Source of the DNA: Patescibacteria group bacterium
GTDB lineage: Bacteria; Patescibacteriota; Minisyncoccia; Phycocordibacterales; UBA2100
NCBI GenBank assembly: GCA_024654485.1
Contig: JANLHO010000004.1
Coordinates: 1 to 39,118 of the forward strand
Reading direction: 5' to 3'
Length of the DNA stretch: 39,118 bases
A program made the translations under genes and the position numbers. Under the pieces are notes generated by a model. The model worked only from the letters and a program-made list of their open reading frames with translations. It was not told the origin of the DNA and searched no databases. Each line of letters begins with the position of its first letter. The stretch's first letter is position 1. Shown one piece after another: positions 1 to 7,539 of the stretch.

Positions 1-997
1 CGGGAATTCGGGCGTGCTCTTCAATCATATACTCTCCTATCAATGCTGCGTAGGAGGCTGTGCCACATGCAGTGATTATGATGCGCTGTATCTTCTCAAG
101 CTGTTTCGTCACAGATTCAAGCCCGCCGAGTTTCGCCATGCCTTTTGAGGGAATGAGCCTGCCGCGGATCGTGTTTTCAATAGCTTCGGGTCCCTCCATT
201 ATTTCTTTGAGCATGAAGTGCTCGTAGCCACCTTTCTTGGCCTCCTCTGCATCCCAGTCTATCTCGGTCGGAGCGCGCTTCACTTTTTTCGCATTGAGTT
301 TGAATATCTTGTGGTCTTTCGGTGTTATAACGGCCACCTCGCCGTCCTCAAGAAACACCACCCTTTTGGTATGCGGCAGTATGGGCGAGGGGTCGGAGGC
401 GATAAAGTGCTCCCCGCTTCCGAGCCCCAGCACGATGGGCGAGCCCATGCGCGCCGCGATGATCTTATCGGGCTCGCCCTTATACTGCATGGCGATGCCG
501 TACGTGCCGCGCAGCTCGTTCAATGCGGCCAGCGCGGCCTTTTCAAAGTTTTTCTGCTTTCCGCCCGAGGCGGACCGGCCTCGGGCCGGCCTTAGGCGAT
601 GCTCCACGAGATGCGCGATTACTTCGGTGTCGGAATCAGAGGCGAAGGTGTGCCCCGCTTTTTCCAGCTTCGCTTTGAGCTCCTTGAAATTTTCAATGAT
701 GCCGTTGTGCACTATCCATATCTCCCCTGTGCAATCCTGATGCGGATGCGCATTTCTTTCGGTCGGCTCGCCATGGGTCGCCCATCGCAGATGCGCGATA
801 CCGCTTTTGCCATTGAACGCCTTGGGTACTTTTGCGCGCAGCTCTTTCACCGCGCCGCTCGCACGGACACTGCCCGACTCCGGCGTGTAGATTCCTGCGG
901 AGTCGTACCCGCGGTACTCAAGGCTCAAAAGACCGCCCAAAAGCACCTTTCCGGCATCCTTCTTGCCTCCCCCCGTATACGCAAAAATCCCGCACAT
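1..997 (-). CDS. glmS: Glutamine-fructose-6-phosphate aminotransferase, N-terminal part
   Basis: GlmS makes glucosamine-6-phosphate from fructose-6-phosphate and glutamine, the first step towards UDP-GlcNAc and peptidoglycan. The frame is open to the window edge, giving 332 residues of a family usually near 600. It begins MCGIFAYTG, so Cys2 becomes the N-terminal nucleophile of the class II glutaminase domain after Met removal. RGYDSAGI, HLRWATHG and HNGIIEN motifs follow. The first sugar-isomerase (SIS) domain starts near residue 290 and shows ACGTASYAALIGEY. Residues about 137-146 are encoded by two GC-rich palindromes and look like an extra loop compared with E. coli GlmS. No ribosome binding site is visible. 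The C-terminal half of the isomerase lies outside the window. Confidence 0.95.
   Translation of the reverse strand, partial: MCGIFAYTGGGKKDAGKVLLGGLLSLEYRGYDSAGIYTPESGSVRASGAVKELRAKVPKAFNGKSGIAHLRWATHGEPTERNAHPHQDCTGEIWIVHNGIIENFKELKAKLEKAGHTFASDSDTEVIAHLVEHRLRPARGRSASGGKQKNFEKAALAALNELRGTYGIAMQYKGEPDKIIAARMGSPIVLGLGSGEHFIASDPSPILPHTKRVVFLEDGEVAVITPKDHKIFKLNAKKVKRAPTEIDWDAEEAKKGGYEHFMLKEIMEGPEAIENTIRGRLIPSKGMAKLGGLESVTKQLEKIQRIIITACGTASYAALIGEYMIEEHARIP
560..589. repeat. Two adjacent short palindromes inside glmS
   Basis: Two back-to-back 15-bp units: TCCGCC-CGA-GGCGGA at 560-574 and CCGGCC-TCG-GGCCGG at 575-589. Both have perfect 6-bp arms and a 3-bp loop. They are read in frame as an Arg/Ala/Gly-rich loop of GlmS. 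The same arm design occurs in msrB at 14494-14508. Confidence 0.75.
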
Positions 998-1120
998 ATA
1001 TAGTAGACGCTAAATCTAGCACACCTCTTATGAAAATCTAAGGGATTTCTTATGACGATGGCATCCCGCCGAATTGCCATTGCTTGGTGCGCGCAGCATG
1101 CAAAAAAGTCATGCGCGTGA

Positions 1121-1170
1121 CAAAAACGCATATTCCTAACTTGTTACGACCGTAACAACTTAGGAATATG
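1121..1170 (-). terminator. Long hairpin with T tract after the serine hydrolase gene
   Basis: Two 20-nt arms at 1129-1148 and 1151-1170 pair with a single mismatch across a 2-nt loop. Read on the minus strand the hairpin is followed by CGTTTTTG. It sits just beyond the serine hydrolase stop codon and before glmS, as expected for an intrinsic terminator. The arms are long for a terminator, so a binding site or mobile repeat is also possible. Confidence 0.6.
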
Positions 1171-1182
1171 GTGATTTTACTG

Positions 1183-2148
1183 TTATATGAGCACGATGTC
1201 GGCGATATCGCGGCGGAAGGCGTTTATAGAGGTCATATCGGGCGGACGCTTCGGGAAGGTACGGTTGGACAGGATTACGAGTCCGATGCCTTTTTGCATA
1301 TCGCAGACTACAGAAGTGCCGGTGAAGCCCGTCTTCCCGAAGCGTCCATCCGGATGCGCACCCAAGAATTCCCCCTTGATCTGCCAGCCCCGTCCGTGCA
1401 TGGCACCTTTGACGACGTCGCGCAACTTACCTTCCAAGAGCGCGCCGATAAAATTTAATAGGTCCGGCGCGGTGGAGAAAAGGCCCGCATGGCCAGCGGC
1501 GCGGCTCGCACGGGCGAAGACGTACGCGCTCTCATCGTGCGGGAGGCCGCACACCTCTCCCCTCTCGTCTATTTCCGTCGGGGCACAGTCGCTCGGCGAG
1601 GGGAAGAATGTCGTTTGCGTCATCGCGAGCGGGCCGAAGAGTCGCTCGTGCGCGAGCGCAGGCAGCGAGCTTTTCTCCACTCGCTCTATGACGAGTCCGA
1701 GCAAAAACGCCGGCAGATTCGTATATACGCTCTCTGCGGGAGGTCCGTCAAAACCCTTTTCAAATACGTGCGTTCGTATTTCTTCAAATGTTCTGAGCCG
1801 GAGCTTGGATAGCTGCGACCCGTGCACTCTGTATGTGAGCAGGTCCGTTATCGTGGCACCGTAATCGTTTTGCAGCTCCGGCAGATATTCCGCCACCTTT
1901 TCGTCCAATCGCAATTTTCTCTCCGAGATCATCTGTAGCGCTAGTGACGCAGTGGATATGGATTTTGTCACCGAAGCGACATCGTATGTTGTGTCAACGC
2001 GGACTTCGGGCGAGCCCGCCTCGTAGGTAAAACGGCCGAACGGCAACATTTCTCTCTCACCGCCATTACGAACAATGCCGACGACGACACCGGGAAATAC
2101 CCGCTCGCGGATAGCATTTTCTACGCGCGCTGATATTTCCTCATGCAT
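1183..2148 (-). CDS. Serine hydrolase of the beta-lactamase/penicillin-binding-protein family
   Basis: 321 residues of the class C beta-lactamase-like fold (Pfam Beta-lactamase). All three active-site motifs are visible: S59-V-T-K62 carries the nucleophile Ser and general-base Lys, Y142-T-N144 is the second motif, and K272-T-G274 lies in GKTGFTGTS. A GHAGLFSTAPDLLNF segment near 219-233 is typical of the family. No signal peptide or membrane segment is seen, so the protein is probably cytoplasmic. That argues for an esterase, peptidase or amidase rather than antibiotic resistance. The start overlaps the end of the upstream dihydroorotate dehydrogenase-like gene by 8 bp, so the two are likely translationally coupled. 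The substrate cannot be told from sequence. Confidence 0.85.
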   Translation of the reverse strand: MHEEISARVENAIRERVFPGVVVGIVRNGGEREMLPFGRFTYEAGSPEVRVDTTYDVASVTKSISTASLALQMISERKLRLDEKVAEYLPELQNDYGATITDLLTYRVHGSQLSKLRLRTFEEIRTHVFEKGFDGPPAESVYTNLPAFLLGLVIERVEKSSLPALAHERLFGPLAMTQTTFFPSPSDCAPTEIDERGEVCGLPHDESAYVFARASRAAGHAGLFSTAPDLLNFIGALLEGKLRDVVKGAMHGRGWQIKGEFLGAHPDGRFGKTGFTGTSVVCDMQKGIGLVILSNRTFPKRPPDMTSINAFRRDIADIVLI

Positions 2149-3220
2149 CTGGGTACGCCTTCTTTATCTCCTGCGCAAGATACGGGTCCCACATCGCGCC
2201 GGTCGCACTCATTACGGAATCGGCTCCGGCATCGCGATATGCTTTGTAATCCTCCGGCACCGTTACGCCGCCTACGCCTTCTATTGAAAACTCGTAACTT
2301 TTCTTTTCGCGTATCGCGGCGAGCCGCCTTATCTGCTCCACTCCCGCCCAACGGATGCTCGCGCCGCATATACCGGAGCGAAGCCGCGCCGTAGAGCCGG
2401 GCAGCGCCTGCGCTCCGCTTTGGTCGCGGATTTCCGCCTGCAGCGTGTTGATGCCGGCTATGCTGTCGGCGTATTCATTTGCTATCTCCGCAAGGCGCGC
2501 GAGGTCGGCGTCGGATCTGTAGTAGCCCACCTTGAGGATAAGCGACGTATCGCCTATTGCGCCGCGCACGCCTTTGACTATCGCTTCCGTCATGTCCAGG
2601 TCGTAGCACACAAGACCCTCGTTGCCTATATTCGGACACGACAGGTTTATCTCCAGTATGCGCGCGCCCGTCTCATGCGCTAGTCTAGCCGCGAGCACGT
2701 TGTCGTCTATGAATTCCTGCCTGCTTTGGTCGGAGCTCACAGTACCCATAAAGCTTAATACCAAGACCTGCCCCCTGCCCTCCGCTTGAATTGCCTTCTC
2801 CACGTCTTCTTGCCACACGGAAGCTTTTTTTGAGGGTACGCCAAATGAATTGGTTATGGATAGCGGTTCATCGTATTTAGTATCCGCGATGATCGGCTTT
2901 TTTAGATCCTCAAAGGTGAGGTCGCCTTTTGGGTGAATTGCGAGCACGTTGGGGAAAGGGTGGCACGGGAACGCATCGCTTCGCACCGTCTTGTACACAC
3001 AAATGTCAAAACCTTTTTCAAATGCCGCTTTGCAAAATGCGGCATTCAACAATGGCCCCGCGGGAATTCCGAATGGCGTGTATACTTTGTGCCCTAAGAA
3101 ACTGTGCGACGGCTTACCTTTTTGTTCGTAAATCTCGCCGTCGGCGAAAGCGCCGAAGGGGCCTCGCTCGTAATTCTCCTCGTAGGAAATCGTTGGGTCG
3201 TAGAAGGGTTCGCGCAGCAT
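2141..3220 (-). CDS. Dihydroorotate dehydrogenase-like FMN flavoprotein
   Basis: A 359-residue TIM-barrel flavoprotein of the dihydroorotate dehydrogenase family. Key parts, numbered from ATG at 3220: glycine-rich FGIPAGPLLNA at 50-60, YKT with K77 near the flavin, NLSCPN with C195 (class 1-type catalytic Cys in place of the Ser of class 2), INTLQ, and the phosphate-binding GVGGV near the C-terminus. The reaction would be oxidation of dihydroorotate to orotate in pyrimidine synthesis, but relatives act on other dihydropyrimidines and no other pyr gene is present. An upstream TTG at 3235 also opens the frame. ATG 3220 is preferred because TATTAT lies exactly 6 nt before it, matching the leaderless pattern of this window. 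Confidence 0.85.
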   Translation of the reverse strand: MLREPFYDPTISYEENYERGPFGAFADGEIYEQKGKPSHSFLGHKVYTPFGIPAGPLLNAAFCKAAFEKGFDICVYKTVRSDAFPCHPFPNVLAIHPKGDLTFEDLKKPIIADTKYDEPLSITNSFGVPSKKASVWQEDVEKAIQAEGRGQVLVLSFMGTVSSDQSRQEFIDDNVLAARLAHETGARILEINLSCPNIGNEGLVCYDLDMTEAIVKGVRGAIGDTSLILKVGYYRSDADLARLAEIANEYADSIAGINTLQAEIRDQSGAQALPGSTARLRSGICGASIRWAGVEQIRRLAAIREKKSYEFSIEGVGGVTVPEDYKAYRDAGADSVMSATGAMWDPYLAQEIKKAYPDA

Positions 3221-3226
3221 GCTCAC

Positions 3227-3232
3227 ATAATA
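3227..3232 (-). promoter_or_regulatory. -10 box of the dihydroorotate dehydrogenase-like gene
   Basis: TATTAT on the minus strand ends 6 nt before ATG 3220. No -35 box is seen. It supports the ATG over the upstream in-frame TTG. Confidence 0.5.
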
Positions 3233-3286
3233 CAAGACGCCGACGCGTCGCGCGAGCGCGGCACGGCAGCGTCACTCCGGAGAATA

Positions 3287-3457
3287 TCACTTAATCTTAA
3301 CCCCCTTGAAGGCGCGGCCCTTCTTGGACATCTGATCCATGAATTTCCCGCTTTTCGCATTCACTTTGGTCCAGCGCTTGTTGCGCCCCGAAAATACCTG
3401 CGCGCGACTCTTCACCGAGCCGCTCCGTCCTCTGCCCTTCGGGCCGTTCTTAGCCAT
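3287..3457 (-). CDS. Small basic conserved protein, 56 aa
   Basis: The frame begins MAKNGPKGRGRSGSVKS and ends GRAFKGVKIK, 56 residues very rich in Lys, Arg and Gly. The middle VFSGRNKRWTKVNAKSGKFM resembles short basic proteins common in Patescibacteria and some other bacteria, which have no assigned function. TAAAAT lies exactly 6 nt before the ATG, and the frame fills the space between the flanking genes. The charge suggests nucleic-acid binding, but that is inference only. Confidence 0.7.
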   Translation of the reverse strand: MAKNGPKGRGRSGSVKSRAQVFSGRNKRWTKVNAKSGKFMDQMSKKGRAFKGVKIK

Positions 3458-3519
3458 TGCCTCATTTTACCGCCGTAGCAAATCCGTCAAACACCTTTAT
3501 CCACCATTGCATCTTGCGG

Positions 3520-3873
3520 TCAGCTAAATGTCAAAATACTTATGATGACAAGGACATTCATGACCTCCCAGAGCAAAAAGTGCACTAGTATTGAAGCGTC
3601 GCGGTGCGCTATCCCGTAAAATATCCATGGCAATGTCACCATGAAAATGAGCACCCAGAAAGCGAGGGAGACGCCTTCCGCCGTACCCTTGGCGAATATC
3701 TCCAAGACCTGCGTCAGGGCGGTAAAGGGTCCGATTATGCCGGCGACGAACGTGACCTTGTCTAGCGCGACGATATAACGCGATCTTCGCGGAGCTTCGT
3801 GCGGCGCTTCGCCTTCGCGGCGAAGCACCTTGTGCCGCATTCCGAAATGATGCATGTATGCGAATAATATCAC
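3520..3873 (-). CDS. SemiSWEET/MtN3-like small membrane transporter
   Basis: 117 residues from a GTG start (an in-frame ATG lies 18 nt downstream). After a basic N-terminus there are three predicted membrane helices at about 38-60, 70-88 and 96-116. The layout LTQVLEIFAKGTAEGVSLAF followed by LPWIFYGI matches the PQ-loop/MtN3 repeat of SemiSWEET sugar transporters, with the usual Pro-Gln replaced by Thr-Gln. Such proteins work as dimers moving sugars down a gradient. It lies 20 bp downstream of obgE and is probably co-transcribed with it. Family placement is from pattern only; the substrate is unknown. Confidence 0.7.
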   Translation of the reverse strand: MILFAYMHHFGMRHKVLRREGEAPHEAPRRSRYIVALDKVTFVAGIIGPFTALTQVLEIFAKGTAEGVSLAFWVLIFMVTLPWIFYGIAHRDASILVHFLLWEVMNVLVIISILTFS

Positions 3874-3893
3874 GAGTGCGGCGCACTCCCCCG

Positions 3894-4868
3894 TTAGCCG
3901 ACTATCCCCTCCGCATCTTTGATATCGTTCAACAATTTCCTTACGGCGACGAGCGTCTTTTCGTCAAGGATTGATATAGGCGTCGCGATTATTTTCTTTT
4001 TATTGAGCGCAGCGAGTTTTTTCTTGACCTCCCCCGATGACACGGTATCTACTTTGGATAGGAATACGTGCTCTTCCTTTTCGCAGAGCGCGGGGTCGTA
4101 TTTCTTTAGCTCGTCGCGAATAGTCGTATAATCGCGCACGACGTCGTCAGACTCCGCCGACACGAGATGGAAGAGCGTCTTTGTGCGCTCTATGTGCTTG
4201 AGGAATTTCACGCCAAGCCCCTTGCCGCCCGATGCGCCCTCTATAATTCCCGGGATATCAGCGATAATCAGGCCGTAATACGCGCCAAGATTCGGCTCCA
4301 GCGTGGTGAAGGGATAGCTGCCAACCCTCGCACCCGCGGCAGTGAGTTCGTTGATGAGACTGGATTTTCCCGCATTGGGCAACCCCACAAGCCCCACATC
4401 GGCTATGAGTCGCAGATCCAGCCGGTAGGTCGCCGTGTCGCCGGAAGTACCTTCCTCAAAATCTTTCGGCGTTGTGTTGGTGGCCGAGCGGAATTTGAAA
4501 TTGCCGCGGCCGCCCTTGCCACCGCCCACCGCGAGTATCCGCTCTCCCACGCGCGCAAGCTCGCGCGTGTAGCCGCTTTCCACGTTCACAATGCTCGTAT
4601 TCGTCGGAACCTTCAGTATCATGTCGGCCCCGTCGGCGCCGTCTATGAATTGACCGCGACCATCTGCGCCGTTCTTCGCCTGTATCTCCTTCCGGCTCAC
4701 GAACGGCTTCAGAGCATTGATATCCGCCACGGCCTCAAAATAAATAGATGCGCCGCGCCCGCCGTCGCCTCCCGTCGGACCCAGTGACATCTTTACCTTG
4801 TTGAAAGCTACTGCGCCGCGCCCGCCCGCGCCCGCGCGGAGTGTCATCGTTACCTCATCTACCAGCAT
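3894..4868 (-). CDS. obgE: GTPase ObgE/CgtA
   Basis: 324 residues with the Obg glycine-rich N-terminal domain (about 1-155: GAGGRGAVAF, GPTGGDGGRG, GGGKGGRGN) followed by the G domain. G1 is GLPNAGKS at 162-169, the switch region is PFTTLEPNLG near 186-195, and G3 is DIPG at 204-207. The G4 motif, normally NKxD, reads S271-K-V-D274. Obg links ribosome 50S maturation with growth and the stringent response. The C-terminus stops soon after the G domain, so the variable Obg C-terminal domain is absent. The start is supported by TGGTAGCAT ending 6 nt before the ATG. Confidence 0.95.
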   Translation of the reverse strand: MLVDEVTMTLRAGAGGRGAVAFNKVKMSLGPTGGDGGRGASIYFEAVADINALKPFVSRKEIQAKNGADGRGQFIDGADGADMILKVPTNTSIVNVESGYTRELARVGERILAVGGGKGGRGNFKFRSATNTTPKDFEEGTSGDTATYRLDLRLIADVGLVGLPNAGKSSLINELTAAGARVGSYPFTTLEPNLGAYYGLIIADIPGIIEGASGGKGLGVKFLKHIERTKTLFHLVSAESDDVVRDYTTIRDELKKYDPALCEKEEHVFLSKVDTVSSGEVKKKLAALNKKKIIATPISILDEKTLVAVRKLLNDIKDAEGIVG

Positions 4869-4874
4869 CGCCGC

Positions 4875-4883
4875 ATGCTACCA
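4875..4883 (-). promoter_or_regulatory. Extended -10 box of obgE
   Basis: TGGTAGCAT on the minus strand, 6 nt before the obgE ATG, implying a leaderless mRNA. Confidence 0.5.
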
Positions 4884-4920
4884 CAAAGCGCACTCGGAAG
4901 TGCCCGTGGGGCTTTCTCGC

Positions 4921-5154
4921 CTACTGACGCAATATGGAAGCGCCGGAGATAAATGTATCGTGCACCCACGGTATTTTTGCGAACCACGGCCCGAATATTC
5001 CGAGGGCGATGGTGGCTATTATCGCCGAGCCTACGAAAAACCCGATGCCGTAAATGATACCCACCGTGAACATGCGCGCGAAAGAGTTCTGCTTCTCTAT
5101 CTGCTTGTTGAGCGAATCCAGATGCTCTATTATCTTGTCTTGCCTGTCTTCCAT
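4921..5154 (-). CDS. Small membrane protein, DUF5665-like
   Basis: 77 residues. An N-terminal amphipathic, probably coiled-coil stretch (about 1-27, IIEHLDSLNKQIEKQ) is followed by one long hydrophobic segment at about 30-54 with glycines (GIIYGIGFFVGSAIIATIAL). The tail is IPWVHDTFISGASI. This arrangement recalls DUF5665 proteins, whose function is unknown. The gene has its own clear extended -10 box 6 nt before the ATG. Confidence 0.7.
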   Translation of the reverse strand: MEDRQDKIIEHLDSLNKQIEKQNSFARMFTVGIIYGIGFFVGSAIIATIALGIFGPWFAKIPWVHDTFISGASILRQ

Positions 5155-5160
5155 GCCGGA

Positions 5161-5169
5161 ATTATATCA
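5161..5169 (-). promoter_or_regulatory. Extended -10 box of the DUF5665-like gene
   Basis: TGATATAAT, a perfect extended -10, separated from the ATG by 6 nt. No -35 or Shine-Dalgarno is visible. One of the clearest leaderless promoters in the window. Confidence 0.7.
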
Positions 5170-5184
5170 GCATTTCTCGCACAG

Positions 5185-5661
5185 CTATTCCACGCCCACG
5201 CCCGTGATTACCACCGCCTCCACGGGTCGGTCGGGGCCGAGCGTCTCCACCTCCTCTATCGCCCTTACCACATCCAGCCCCTCAACCACGCGGCCAAATA
5301 CCGTGTGCTTGCCGTCCAGAAAATTGTTGTCGGCGGTGTTGATGAAGAATTGCGAGCCGTTGGTATTAGGCCCCGCATTGGCCATCGAGATCGTCCCCGC
5401 GTTGTTTTTGTTGTTCGCGTGTATCTCATCCTCAAACTGATAGCCGGGGCCGCCCGTCCCCCACCGCTCCACGACGGAGATGTCCTTGGTCAGGGGGTCG
5501 CCGCCCTGGATCATGAAATCCCTTATGACGCGGTGGAATTTCGTCCCGTCGTAGAAGCCGCTTTTGGCGAGCTTCAGGAAGTTGGCCACCGTCTTCGGCG
5601 CATCTTTCTCCATCAGCTCCATCCCGACATCCCCCTTGCTCGTGTGCAATATTATTTTCAT
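5185..5661 (-). CDS. Cyclophilin-type peptidyl-prolyl cis-trans isomerase
   Basis: 157 residues, a compact bacterial cyclophilin that speeds Xaa-Pro isomerisation in folding proteins. Visible motifs are FHRVIRDFMIQGGDP (active-site Arg, Phe and Gln), GTISMANAGPNTNGSQFFI and FLDGKHTVFGRV. There is no signal peptide, so it is cytoplasmic. A longer frame opens at 5691, but that start would overlap the upstream carboxypeptidase gene. ATG 5661 begins the domain exactly and has TGATACAAT 7 nt upstream. Confidence 0.93.
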   Translation of the reverse strand: MKIILHTSKGDVGMELMEKDAPKTVANFLKLAKSGFYDGTKFHRVIRDFMIQGGDPLTKDISVVERWGTGGPGYQFEDEIHANNKNNAGTISMANAGPNTNGSQFFINTADNNFLDGKHTVFGRVVEGLDVVRAIEEVETLGPDRPVEAVVITGVGVE

Positions 5662-5668
5662 ACACGGG

Positions 5669-5677
5669 ATTGTATCA
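5669..5677 (-). promoter_or_regulatory. Extended -10 box of the cyclophilin gene
   Basis: TGATACAAT, 7 nt before ATG 5661. It overlaps the last codon of the upstream M14 gene, so promoter and coding sequence are nested. Confidence 0.55.
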
Positions 5678-6568
5678 TTTTCTATTCTCAAAATATCCGA
5701 AAAGCGCCTTTATGCCGGCAAGATTTTTCTCCCACTCAATAGTCTCATGAGTTTTTAGCTCCACCGTGATGGCGGGGATGCCTACGGAAGCAAGCCACCC
5801 CTCCGCGTCGCCCGTGATCTCATAGGCATCGAAAGAATCAACGGCGGGATACCCTGCAGCGCGCGAGTATGCTTCCATGATATCAAGGGTCTGCGGAAGG
5901 ATGCCATCTTCGCACTCCGAAGCGTACACGGCGTCGGATTGGCTGTGCCAAAAGACGACTGTGGCCGGAGCGCTCTTCAGGACAAAATCCCTGATAGCGC
6001 GGGATTCCGGCTCGGAGAACTCCGCCGAGCCGGCGCTGACGACATTGCCGCGCCACATGCTCTCCGGCTTCCACTTGCATGCAAAGTTGCGGTTCAGATC
6101 CACTTCGTGCGCGTTGAAGCGCCCTTCTCCCTCCGGCACATCCGTGCGCACATCCGTTATCGCGAATCGCCCTTCTTTGCCCGTTATTTTGTGTACCCCA
6201 TCGGGATTAGCTGATGGAATGACGGTGATTGTCAGGCCAGCGGGAATAACATTAGGATTCGCGTCCAGGTAGTCCATAAATGTGTACGCGAGAACCACGC
6301 TGTTCCATTCGTAGCCTCCGTGTATGCCGCCTACGAACGCAATGTGCCTTTCCCCATTTCCGAATGTGTATGCCTCTATCTGCCGACCCTCTACAGACAG
6401 ACCGATAACGCTGCGTTTTGGGCCATGGCTCGCCGACCCGATCTCATCCGGAGCGGATGCCCCAGGCGCATTGACGCTTCGCAATGTCAGAAACGCCAGC
6501 AACCCTCCGCCGAGTACCGAGGCTATAAGTGCGGTCGTAACGACCCGCTTCGTAAAAAAGGGCTTCAT
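5675..6568 (-). CDS. M14-family zinc carboxypeptidase, membrane-anchored
   Basis: 297 residues with an N-terminal membrane anchor or signal at about 8-30. The M14 metallopeptidase elements are intact: GGIHGGYEWN supplies zinc ligands H83 and E87, DLNRNF has N159-R160 for substrate carboxylate binding, FWHSQ gives the third ligand H208, and ITVELKTHE provides the catalytic Glu E270. The spacing H-x3-E is wider by one than the textbook HxxE. It should cleave C-terminal residues outside the membrane, possibly in peptidoglycan peptides given the VanY gene nearby (inference). It lies 22 bp downstream of a paralogue that has lost these residues. Confidence 0.85.
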   Translation of the reverse strand: MKPFFTKRVVTTALIASVLGGGLLAFLTLRSVNAPGASAPDEIGSASHGPKRSVIGLSVEGRQIEAYTFGNGERHIAFVGGIHGGYEWNSVVLAYTFMDYLDANPNVIPAGLTITVIPSANPDGVHKITGKEGRFAITDVRTDVPEGEGRFNAHEVDLNRNFACKWKPESMWRGNVVSAGSAEFSEPESRAIRDFVLKSAPATVVFWHSQSDAVYASECEDGILPQTLDIMEAYSRAAGYPAVDSFDAYEITGDAEGWLASVGIPAITVELKTHETIEWEKNLAGIKALFGYFENRK

Positions 6569-6590
6569 GATACTCAGTGATAGCCGCAGG

Positions 6591-7493
6591 TTATTGGGTG
6601 TAGTGTTCCATCACAGCTTTGATGCCCGCTTGGTTCTTTGTCCGCTCGGTGTCAGTGTGGTTGGTGAGAAGCACGCTTATAGCGGGTACTCCCTTCTTGG
6701 CGAGCCAATTTACCATATCGCCCGTTATCTCGTAGAAGTCAAAATCCTCGTATGCCTTGTAGCCGGAGGAGGCGGCGTACGCATTCGTGAGCACGAGGGT
6801 TTCCGGTAGAACGCCGTTGTGACAGTTGGAGGCAAATACGCCGCCGGCGGCGCTATACCACACGACGACAGCGGCGAGATCGTGCGTTTCCACATAATTT
6901 TTTATAGCCCGACTCTCCGGTTCGGAAAAAGCTTCGCTTCCTCCGCTTACCGTTCTGCTCCGCCATTTTCCACTCTCCTGCCAGTCGCAATCAAAGTTGC
7001 GATTGAGGTCCACGTTGTTCGCGTTGAAACGGCCGGACACCTGTACCGACTGCGACGATGCGACATCCGCCGCCGCAAACTCAGCCGTGGAAGTGCCTGC
7101 GACTTTGTAGAGCCCGTCCGGATTCAAGACCGGTATCACTGTTACCTTTACGTTTGCGGGGATAACGCCCGGATCGCCTTCCATATAATCCATCATTTCG
7201 CGCGCGACTAGAGCCGTGTTCCACGAGTAGCCGCCGTGTATGCCTCCGACGAGGAGTACCTCGGTGTCGCCCGTACCATAGTGGTAGGCGATGATATCGC
7301 GCCCCTCCACCGAGGTGCCGATGACCGATTGTCCCATGTCTTCTTCCATCGCCGAGCTATCGCCATCTTCAAGCGGGGCTGTGCTTGAAGCAATGTCTTG
7401 GACATCCGCAGGGCCGGACATGTTCTGGATGAGGAAATATCCGCCAAAAGCGGCAATAATTAGGACAAGAAGCACGATGATGATATTTTTCAT
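6591..7493 (-). CDS. M14-like protein lacking zinc and catalytic residues (probable pseudoenzyme)
   Basis: 300 residues, clearly paralogous to the next gene: same anchor, the SVIGxSVEGR start, GGIHGGYxWN, VDLNRNF, SEPESRAI and YEITGD segments. The positions of zinc ligand E87, zinc ligand H208 and catalytic E270 of the neighbour are S90, Y213 and L275 here. H86 and N164-R165 are kept. The frame is intact and the protein has its own promoter, so it appears maintained rather than decaying. A substrate- or partner-binding role, perhaps with the active paralogue, is possible but inferred. TGCTATAAT lies 9 nt before the ATG. Confidence 0.8.
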   Translation of the reverse strand: MKNIIIVLLVLIIAAFGGYFLIQNMSGPADVQDIASSTAPLEDGDSSAMEEDMGQSVIGTSVEGRDIIAYHYGTGDTEVLLVGGIHGGYSWNTALVAREMMDYMEGDPGVIPANVKVTVIPVLNPDGLYKVAGTSTAEFAAADVASSQSVQVSGRFNANNVDLNRNFDCDWQESGKWRSRTVSGGSEAFSEPESRAIKNYVETHDLAAVVVWYSAAGGVFASNCHNGVLPETLVLTNAYAASSGYKAYEDFDFYEITGDMVNWLAKKGVPAISVLLTNHTDTERTKNQAGIKAVMEHYTQ

Positions 7494-7502
7494 AGTGGCT
7501 GC

Positions 7503-7511
7503 ATTATAGCA
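7503..7511 (-). promoter_or_regulatory. Extended -10 box of the M14 pair
   Basis: TGCTATAAT on the minus strand, 9 nt before the first M14-like gene; probably drives both M14 genes. Confidence 0.6.
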
Positions 7512-7539
7512 GAATGCTCCATATCTCCCCTACGGCTCC

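Noticed and set aside
997..1005. TACTAT 2 nt before the glmS start as its -10 box
   Set aside because: The spacing is too short compared with the 6-9 nt seen elsewhere; transcription would start inside the gene.
1183..2148. Antibiotic-resistance beta-lactamase
   Set aside because: The motifs fit the broad serine hydrolase family, but there is no signal peptide and the context is metabolic, so resistance is not supported.
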